Shown here: positions 56,750 through 64,000 of the stretch, in pieces | Numbering within the stretch: position 1 is the first letter of the stretch | How the letters are laid out: every line of letters begins with the position of its first letter | Position numbers and translations under genes: made by a program | Assembly: GCA_015501585.1 (NCBI GenBank) | Contig: JADNRY010000029.1 | Location: 124,001-188,000 of the forward strand | Direction: 5' to 3' | DNA length: 64,000 bases | Origin: Rhodocollybia butyracea | Lineage: Eukaryota > Basidiomycota > Agaricomycetes > Agaricales > Omphalotaceae | The notes under the pieces: model-generated | Seen by the model: only the letters and a program-made list of their open reading frames with translations | Told to the model about the DNA's origin: nothing | Database searches by the model: none

Positions 56750-56925
56750 ATTTTTCTGAAATACACGTTACTGTTTTCCATATCTTCAATTGCATATACC
56801 TTTATTGGCGCGATATTTTGCGCTTTGCCCCGGCATTTCCGGCCCATTGCGGCCCTTGATTCCGTCCGACGTGTTCGTGTCGTGTCTTGAATTCTTACCG
56901 CCATCCCTCAACATCTCCCTTTCCT

Positions 56926-58611
56926 ATGCTCAGAATCGCGTTTTTACATCCGGACCTCGGTATAGGTACTTTCGATCGAGTATGAACATGAATTACTTCC
57001 AACTATTGTTAACAGGTGGTGCTGAACGCGCAATTGTAGATGCAGCTCTTGGTCTGCAGAACTTAGGTCATAAAGTCGATATTTACACCTCTCATCATGA
57101 CCCTGATCATTGTTTTGAGGAGACAAAAGACGGTATGGATTCTCGAAGAAATTAAAGTAAGATGTAGCTGCTCATCTTTACCCAGGTCGCTTAAACGTCC
57201 ACAACGTTGTACCTCCGTTTCCTCGCGCAATCAACGGGAAATTCCACATTTTGCTTGCTCATCTGCGTCAAATACATCTTACAACATATCTCTTAAGCCC
57301 TGGGGCCCCGAAATACGACGTGTTTTTCGTTGACCAGCTTTCCACATGTGTTCCAATTCTCCGCACACTCGGCCACACCCGTGTCGTATTCTACTGCCAT
57401 TTCCCGGACAAATTACTTGCAAACGGAGAACTTACCGAAGACCCAACAACTACGGCGCAGCGTAATCTGCAGAAGGGTGGATTACTGAAGAGCATCTACC
57501 GATATCCCATGGATTGGCTGGAAGAGGTCACTACACGTATGGTGGCACAGAACTTGCTGATACTACCCACTCATTATTTACAGGTCAAGCCGACGTGATT
57601 CTTGTGAACTCAAACTTCACTGGTCGAGTCTTTAAATATAACTTTCCTTCGATTCGGCGGACGCCAAAGGTTGTGTATCCTGGCATCAATATTGCTGCCT
57701 ACGAGGCCACAGATGATTTAAGTCGAGATAGAGATGTTGCTGCCATTACATCGTAAGCTGTTCTGCAGTTTTCCATCGACTTGAAGTTTATACTTATCCG
57801 GCCAGGGAGCGACCAACCTTGATTTCCTTGAATCGATTCGAAAAGAAGAAAAACGCTGCTCTAGCCGTAGAAGCATTCGCGAGAATACGAGGACGAGATT
57901 CAAATGCTTCCAATTTGCGGCTAGTATTGGGAGGTAAATTTGGCCTTGGTTATTTCGATTTTCAGTACTTATTTCTCTGTATCAGGCGGTTACGATCCTC
58001 GCTTAGAAGACAATATGCTCACACTATACTCCCTCATCGACCTGGTCGCCAAAACACACTCGTTGACCTATGACGTTGTCACTCCTTCCTCCCCACAAGC
58101 AGTCAAAATTCCACCGCTTAACACCACGTCGGAAAATCCTGCCGTACTGTTTTTACTCAATTTTACCACCGCGCAGCGAACAGCACTGCTTACCTCTTCT
58201 TCTACTATCGGACTACTCTATACACCTGCGAACGAACATTTTGGTATCGTTCCTGTCGAAGGGATGATCTGTGGTGTACCAGTTCTTGCTTGTGATAGCG
58301 GAGGTCCTGTAGAATCCATTATTGACCAGCCTCCAGAAGAACGCACAGGTTGGCTGAGAACACCAACGCCTGAACTCTGGACAGAGGCACTGGGCGAAAT
58401 TGTACAATTGAGCGAACACGAACGATCACAAATGCGTCAACGAGCGAAGCAAAGGGCTCGAGATTTATTTGGTATGGAGGCAATGGCCAAGGGCATCGAG
58501 GAAGCACTGAAGGAGGCAGTAGCAATGGGCAAAGTGCGCAGCCGCTTCCTCTTTTGGTTGGCTATTCTGTTCGTTCTCTTGGGCTTGCTTCTCGCATTGG
58601 TGTGGATCTGA
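56926..58611 (+). CDS. ALG2: ALG2 alpha-1,3/1,6-mannosyltransferase
   Basis: Six exons, 56926-56965, 57016-57132, 57186-57536, 57584-57752, 57806-57933 and 57986-58611, give 476 residues. It starts [20 protein letters not shown], the phosphate-binding start of GT4 enzymes. Then come [28 protein letters not shown] (characteristic of ALG2), [42 protein letters not shown] and the EX7E-type [13 protein letters not shown]-terminal membrane segment ([20 protein letters not shown]) ends the protein. It adds the second and third mannose to the dolichol-linked oligosaccharide on the cytosolic face of the ER for N-glycosylation. Length agrees with fungal ALG2. Single gene, plus strand, close behind the MFS gene. 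Confidence 0.93.
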
Positions 58612-58721
58612 GCAGTTTGTGTTATTACTAATTTATCATCTTACTCTGCGCGTTCGTAAATCATAATCATATTTGGATTACATAGATAAATAAATGATAA
58701 AAGAATGGATAAGTAGAGAAT

Positions 58722-60278
58722 TTACGCGTATGAACGACACCCAGCGACGACTTGCAACAACTTGTGGATAATGACTGTTACACGAGAAGCACCTGCTGCG
58801 ACCAATACACGATCCTCTTCTCTAACATAAGGGAGAACTCGGGGGTTGAACTTATCGGGATGGTAAAGCAAAAGGGTCTGACGAAGTCGTTGCTTCGCAA
58901 ATTGTGTCTGATAGCCAGGACGAGTGGTGCAGAGAAGAAAGCTACTAATGTCATCTGCGTTAAAATCATCCAAAGAGTTGACAGGAAGAAACTGGGGCCA
59001 GGGCATCTGAAGGAACGGGATCGCAGCTTCAACCTCGTCGGCACCCGTTCCTCCATTAAGCACAGCCCACTTGCTTTCATAGAGCTCCCAAGCGTATTGC
59101 TTGGGAGCGGGGATTTTGGGAGCGGCAGCAGGGGTGGGGTTAACCTTTGGAGCAGCAGCGGCACGACGCGTCTGCTCCCTCGCGGCATCCCGAGCTTTCG
59201 CCTCCTGAGCAACCTTCAACGCTTCGGTCAACGCCGTCTCCCTTTCCATTCGTTCATGCCATGCAGCCCGAATCTGTGCTAGACGTCTCTGCTCATGGCT
59301 CAGTCTCTCCTCAGCACGAGCGGCGGCTTCTCGTCGTCGAGCACTGAGAACCTCGGCATACGCGTTTTCCATTCCGGCTCGGTCCTCCTCCCAGCGGCTC
59401 CATGTGTCTTTAACGGGCATAGGTGCATCCGGAGGGAGCTCACCTCTGTCGATACGCGCTTGGTGAACCCGCTGCGCCGCTTCCTGCTGAACAACACGTG
59501 CCTGCTGTTCCAAGGTCCGTGTAGGAGACACCTCGGCCAGCGTTCTAGGTTTCGAGTATCGGGGTTGGCGTTTCGGGGTCGATCCAAAATCGAGAGGTGG
59601 TCTATCCAAAGTCCAAGTACGATCGAGCTCTTGAAACTGCCGTTGGAGCTTGGCGCGGAGCTGCTCAGCACGAGAATCGTGTTCCGCTTGCTGCTTCAAC
59701 CGTTCACCAGCCGTCTTCTCCAACTCGTCCAACACGACACGGTGGTTGAAGTTTTCGGTAAGAATACGGTTGCGAATCTTAAGCTCTCGCATTTGTTGGA
59801 CGAAGATGGTATCCTCAAACGTGTGCGGCTTGGGTAACTTTTGTTGAGCTTCCTTGTAGGCAAAGTCGATTTTGTCCTGGGGGGTCTCTGGTTTGATTTT
59901 TGGGCCGCAGTAGTAGCGATAGGGTCGACGACAAGGCTGACGGACAGGCTTCTTTTTCTGAAGGGCAGGTTCCTTTTTGTGGAAGCTTTTATGGACGCTG
60001 ACCCGTTGCGCGCGCAGCTCTGCAGCACGGCGCACGAAGCTCGACGACTGGCGATGGATTTCACCGATGCGTTTTCTGGGAAAGCGGGGAGGGCAGCGGA
60101 GTTCCCTCTCGGAAGGATCGCGATTAAGACGGTGGTCGGAGCGTTGGCGAGTGATGGACTTTTCTTTCTTAACGCTCGTGTTCGTCTTCTTCTTCCCCCA
60201 AGGAAGATGAGAACGAATAAAGGAATAGTTGAGCCGGATGCCAGCAACCTGCAGGGGCTGTTCGAGGGATGGGAACAT
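58722..60278 (-). CDS. J-domain-like coiled-coil protein
   Basis: A single exon of 518 residues. The first half is strongly basic (KKKTNTSVKKEKSITRQRSDH, KKKPVRQPCRRPYRYYCGPK). The middle is a long charged helix rich in Arg, Glu, Ala and Gln (RREAAARAEERLSHEQRRLA). The last 120 residues carry WELYESKWAVLNGG and then RLRQTLLLYHPDKFNPRVLP, with the HPD signature of J domains but a short, unusual frame around it. This layout recalls fungal NFKBIL1-like proteins, which end in a J-like module; that family is my best guess. Convergent with ALG2, whose stop is about 110 bases away. Function unknown; nuclear location is suggested by the basic tracts. Confidence 0.75.
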   Translation of the reverse strand: MFPSLEQPLQVAGIRLNYSFIRSHLPWGKKKTNTSVKKEKSITRQRSDHRLNRDPSERELRCPPRFPRKRIGEIHRQSSSFVRRAAELRAQRVSVHKSFHKKEPALQKKKPVRQPCRRPYRYYCGPKIKPETPQDKIDFAYKEAQQKLPKPHTFEDTIFVQQMRELKIRNRILTENFNHRVVLDELEKTAGERLKQQAEHDSRAEQLRAKLQRQFQELDRTWTLDRPPLDFGSTPKRQPRYSKPRTLAEVSPTRTLEQQARVVQQEAAQRVHQARIDRGELPPDAPMPVKDTWSRWEEDRAGMENAYAEVLSARRREAAARAEERLSHEQRRLAQIRAAWHERMERETALTEALKVAQEAKARDAAREQTRRAAAAPKVNPTPAAAPKIPAPKQYAWELYESKWAVLNGGTGADEVEAAIPFLQMPWPQFLPVNSLDDFNADDISSFLLCTTRPGYQTQFAKQRLRQTLLLYHPDKFNPRVLPYVREEDRVLVAAGASRVTVIIHKLLQVVAGCRSYA

Positions 60279-60801
60279 GATTATTCTTTGTGAGAGAAGT
60301 AAAGTTTCGAGAACGATAAAGGACGATAAAGAGTGCCGAATGTGGAAGGCTGGGAGAATTTTTTTTGCGATGCATTGTGAAAACTTATCGTTTAAATATG
60401 TTGAAACCCAGCAATGATAGGCATTAAACGATCCACCCCGTGGAAAAACGATTGTTTCTGTTTGTTAACGTTCAACGTTAGTGGCCCGACTTTCCGAATA
60501 TGGTAATTGATTAGTTTTCAAAAAAAACGGTCGAAGATTACAATGAAATTATGGTAATCCCATTGTTCGTTACATCGTTGGTCACGATGCTGTGACGATG
60601 TACACAACAATGGCGAACACTTGGCGAACTGGTATGAACCCAAGGAGACAACGGCGCCACACTACAAAAGGCAAATGAACGCTTTGGCCTTTAGAAAGTT
60701 ACAAGGAATGCTTAACTGGGTTAGCCTCACAAGTGATAATAAAAGGACACAGGTATTCGCTTGATGTCTCGACAGAAAATCGTCTTGCGTTTCCACCTAA
60801 C
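60279..60801. other. Intergenic spacer, divergent promoters
   Basis: No gene. The region between two divergent genes; contains 'aacgttcaacgtta' (about 60466-60479), an imperfect inverted repeat, of unknown meaning. Confidence 0.4.
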
Positions 60802-61317
60802 ATGTCAGCCACCAATCGATTTCAGCAACCCCAGGATGCCAACACATCTGTTTCTCTTGAAGAATCAAGCCAACAACGTGGTCCTCCCGTAGCGAAGGAG
60901 GAAACTGTTTTTCTGTTAGGTTCTCCCATTCAGCTCAAGCCGAGCAGGTACATATGAGTATTCTTATCCAATCAGTCCAATCGAACGCTGAATGTTCCGC
61001 GCAGTGACCACCTCGAGCATACAGACCCTGAACCTGATGTTCTCTCCGGTTCAACGCAGATCATCATTCGGAAAGCTCCAAAGCCACACGACTCGGAGAC
61101 CTTATCCAGAAAGTCTGCGCATGCGACGCAGCAGGATTTTCAGCCATGTACCGACGTCAATGAACCTTCCTGGCCTCTCGTGTCGCCACGGCCATGTGTA
61201 ACGCCATTACAACAGGTGGGAAAAGCAGTCAACAATCCGAGTCTTTTGAAAGCTCCGAAAGCACAGGTTCGAAGGGACGAACAATGGGGGGTCCCGGTCC
61301 AGTCTTTATCACCTTGA
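60802..61317 (+). CDS. Small hypothetical protein
   Basis: Two exons, 60802-60947 and 61005-61317, give 152 residues, mostly polar. Notable stretches: EETVFLLGSPIQLKPS, HTDPEPDVLSGSTQIIIRKA and LLKAPKAQVRRDEQWGVPVQ. The intron is GT..AG and 57 bases long, and keeps the frame. No signal peptide, membrane segment or known domain. An upstream in-frame ATG (60733) is possible but preceded by little context. Family not recognised. Confidence 0.5.
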
Positions 61318-61447
61318 GCCCAGTGTCCTTATGAGAGCCGTCATACTTGGCCGTACGTTCAGCGCATGGAAGTTTACTGTAGCATGATGCACAAGTAGTG
61401 AAATGGTCAAATAAAGCTGTTTGCGTGGAATACGTTCACTTTGAAGA

Positions 61448-62347
61448 ATGTCAGTGGGCGTTAATTTTGCGTCCATGATGCCGTCACCGCCGTCATCACC
61501 AGTACTCTGTATTTGCCCACTTCACCTTTACCTTCAACTAACACAGGATCCAACCACTAAGGATGCATTTGTGAGGCGGTCAGTACTCTTTCAGAGCCTA
61601 CTCATTTCCGGCATACAGAATCTGGTCAAATTCCTCCAGGTCACTGATCTGCTTCACTTCACTAACTCATCGCTGTCTATCAAACATTTATTCACTCTTT
61701 ATGGTATATCGATTTGTGAGATTATAACATATCGAATTCACCATCTCATAATCCCCACCTGCTCGGATACAAGGTCGTTATGCTGGTAAATTTTTCCATC
61801 ACAGCTTGACATTCTACAAGCGCGTTACCAGTTCGCCACAATTCCCAGAAGGTAATGGACCATTAGAGCTGTGTAACATTTGTGGCGAGACTGTGGCAAA
61901 AGTATATTCTCCTCAAGTATAAGAACTGCGAACGATGTACCATCTTGAACAAAATCCTACTTTGGTCTAACTCGGCGAACACTCAATTCTTACACACCTA
62001 CACCCCAAATCACTCTCCATGGCGCATGCTTCCACAGCGTATTCTACTCATGGTGTCGACCCTCATGCGGGTTCCGATTCTCCCAGCCTTGCCCCACTCA
62101 GCTCAGGGGAGGTAGGGAATGGCACCCAGGAACCTTGGCCGTTGGCTGTACGTCGCCCATCGCCACCACTACGACGACAGCCAGAGTAGAGGCCCAGGGG
62201 CAACGCATCATGTGTGCTCATAACGATGGTGACGAGGAAGAGACGACGGAACCTGAAGAGGAAGTGAAGTCCAAACCTTGGAACCGTCGAGGCAAAGTTT
62301 GGTTTTTCAAGCCAGAAGCAGCCGCCAAAGAACGGAAAGCCCTGTAG
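61448..62347 (+). CDS. Possible multi-exon gene with half a GATA-like finger
   Basis: Weakly supported. Near 61855-61890 the plus strand encodes GNGPLELCNICGETVAK, like the second half of a GATA-type zinc finger (LCNxCG), ending at a possible GTATAA donor. The first Cys pair was not found in a convincing frame. From about 62020 an open stretch reads MAHASTAYSTHGVDPHAGSD and ends in an Arg/Pro-rich run. From 62210 another reads acidic DGDEEETTEPEEEV and then PWNRRGKVWFFKPEAA to a stop at 62347. These could be exons of one gene, but I cannot join them with certainty. Confidence 0.25.
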
Positions 62348-62501
62348 CGGCGCGTAGCTCAAGCGCTCAAGCACAGTTAGGCGGTTGGGATATCATTCAT
62401 ATATACATTATTGGCGTCGAGGTATTCTTGGTTTCTACACAATTAATAGCAATATTAACAGTACTTCCGTATCGTGTCAACTTGGATCCATTGCGAAAGG
62501 G

Positions 62502-63352
62502 TTATGTTTTAAGATTCTTGTAAATGATGGTTCCGTCGTCGGCGATGACTTTGAAGCGGACTAGTAGGAATATCGCTATTAAGAGACACAACGAAGATAC
62601 AGGAAGAAACGCACGTATTTCGAAAGGAACACCCTTTTCTCGACGGATACTAGTAAAGTAAACTGTTCCAGTACCTGGGACGATATACGTCATTGATACA
62701 GAAGAGAAAAAGTATACAACGCACCTCTGGAACCTTTGATCCTAAAGCTAATATCGATATTTCCTTGCATAGTGGAAATCTGACGAACAAAGCCTCATTA
62801 GAATATCTCGCTCATCTTAGAAAGAACGTACCGAGCCAATAATCCTGGGATCGCCATTCAACCACCATTCACCTTGCATCCGTATTGCATCTCCAAGAAC
62901 AACTCTCAGCTCTTCATCCACTCTCAGCTCGCGCATAATCTGCTTCACTACCGAACTAGAGATCTTTTCCTGGTTCGTCACATAAGCGAGAAACACAGCC
63001 CATCCAGCTACCCCGACGACGGAAAAGGCCAATATCGTAGGCCAGTTGCTCTGATAATCCCTTGGTCAGGTTCTTTGAAAACATGTACTTGGTTCCGTAC
63101 TTTTATTCGGGGCAAATCTCTCTTTGTCTGCGGCGGAGGGTGCTTCAAGTGATATGGGCGAGGACGAGATGTCCCAGAATACATTGTGACGCTGGGAGAT
63201 TCTGTCATAGGATTTTGCCGGCTAGTTGTTGAAAGACATTTTCGCGACGACTGCGTAAAGTGGTTTTGTAGTTTTTGTCGGGATAGAACTGTCGTTGTAA
63301 AGGGAGAGCGACGTGTCATTAGGAGTTTGGAGACTGTAGAATAAGTGGTCAT
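62502..63352 (-). CDS. COA1: COA1-like cytochrome c oxidase assembly protein
   Basis: Five exons on the minus strand, 63352-63089, 63050-62832, 62779-62725, 62674-62615 and 62560-62502, give 218 residues. The start (MTTYSTVSKLLMTRRSPFTT) is rich in Arg, Ser and Thr and poor in acids, as a mitochondrial targeting sequence should be. One membrane helix follows (WPTILAFSVVGVAGWAVFLA), then the COA1 core: GDPRIIGSISTMQGNIDISF, RIKGSRGTGTVYFTSIRREK, and FKVIADDGTII near the end. COA1 sits in the mitochondrial inner membrane and helps insert Cox1 during complex IV assembly. The frame through the five exons is exact. Two in-frame start codons further upstream are ignored, as they would bury the targeting sequence. 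Confidence 0.85.
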
Positions 63353-63806
63353 GGTTGCTGAGGATACACAAGGTCGAAAATAACTAATGGAGCGAACGGA
63401 GCAACTGAAATCCAAACCGATTCTTGGTTTCACATGAAAGAATTTCGTGATAAGATAGCAGAGATTAGCTTGGCCGGTTCCTGCCGAGCTTTCGTTCCCG
63501 ACTCTCACTCCCACTCCATGCACATCTAATTTACCATTCTTGCACAAAACTACGTATCGGACATTCGTATGGAGCTCTATCTGGAAAATAAAGCCACAGG
63601 GTACCATTCGGAGTATTCGGCCTAGGGATGTTTTTTTTGGTGACACACTGGCCTCGTCGCTTCTCTTTATAACCGGCACCTTGAGATAGAGTCGCATCTT
63701 TTGCTGAACAACACAACTGGGATGCAACTGGAACTTTTCTTAGACATTGCCCAGATAGGTAAGCGAGTTTGGGCACTTGTACAATATAGTTTGTCAAGTT
63801 AGACAT

Positions 63807-63909
63807 GGTGAGATGGCCGAGTGGTCTAAGGCGCTAGATTTAGGATTGGACTTCGGTCCTTGATTCTCTCTAGTCATTCGTGGCGTGGGTTCAAATCCCA
63901 CTCTCATCA
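63807..63909 (+). tRNA. tRNA-Leu(UAG) with an intron
   Basis: Starts GGTGAGATGGCCGAGTGG (A box) and has a B box GGTTCAAATCC. The acceptor arms GGTGAGA (63807-63813) and TCTCATC (63902-63908) pair, with one G-U. The anticodon stem CTAGA pairs with TCTAG only if an intron of about 23 bases after the anticodon (TTTAGG|attggac...) is removed, giving anticodon UAG. The remaining long variable arm (TCATTCGTGG) is typical of tRNA-Leu. The discriminator base is A. Confidence 0.93.
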
Positions 63910-64000
63910 TTAGTCAATCAATTCAATGGGAAATATTTTTCGCAGTCTTCTCCAGCCTTTTTTAAGTTGAGAAAGGTATCACAAAAAGGCTTTCAATCCG

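Noticed and set aside
58752..60293. Plus-strand open frames opposite the J-domain-like gene
   Set aside because: Shadows of the minus-strand single-exon gene; no motif, and they break up while the minus frame is open for 518 codons.

Overview
The window looks like nuclear DNA of a basidiomycete fungus, most likely an Agaricomycete (mushroom-forming). Genes are split by many introns of about 45-70 bases with GT..AG ends. The gene families fit that group: KNH-like Ser/Thr-rich membrane proteins, a NACHT NTPase with the agaric FFPDAKHFTISGG start, GCM-type MULE transposases with a KOW partner, a Ty1/copia element, GT61 glycosyltransferase, and a small seven-helix membrane protein. All functional names come from motifs read by eye; no database was searched.

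Layout. (1) 1-16.4 kb: a tandem array of four copies (A-D) of a module of about 3-4 kb. Each carries a gene for a small secreted or membrane-anchored protein (signal peptide, KNH-like domain, Ser/Thr-rich stalk, one membrane helix). A, B and D have open spliced frames. Copy C has a 1.4-kb element in intron 1 and a frameshift in exon 3. A MULE-like DNA transposon (9189-13659) with GTGCGTGC-rich ends sits at the C/D boundary. (2) 16.4-33.7 kb: a second duplicated module, present as a remnant, a decayed copy and a good copy. It pairs a helical-bundle protein resembling fungal MLKL/HeLo-like N-terminal domains with a DUF7137-like membrane protein. A NACHT NTPase with a one-base frameshift at Walker B lies inside this cluster, and a young 4.9-kb copia retrotransposon splits the middle module. 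(3) 33.7-37 kb: worn LINE-type fragments. (4) 37-50 kb: a large disordered protein, a GT61 glycosyltransferase broken by the second copy of the 1.4-kb element, a diverged duplicated segment, and a seven-helix membrane protein. (5) 50-64 kb: mostly ordinary housekeeping content: a PHO84-like phosphate transporter, a 14-helix MFS exporter, ALG2, a J-domain-like coiled-coil protein, a small unknown gene, a doubtful zinc-finger-like region, COA1 and an intron-containing tRNA-Leu(UAG).

The left half is a fast-changing accessory region of tandem duplication and transposon insertion; the right half is conserved. The strongest observations are: the same almost identical 1.4-kb element, in opposite orientations, interrupting two unrelated genes 36 kb apart; the duplicated death-domain-like genes around a broken NACHT gene; the complete MULE with a 32-bp terminal inverted repeat and two protein genes; and unusual splicing in the phosphate transporter (a 3-base exon and a GC-AG intron).
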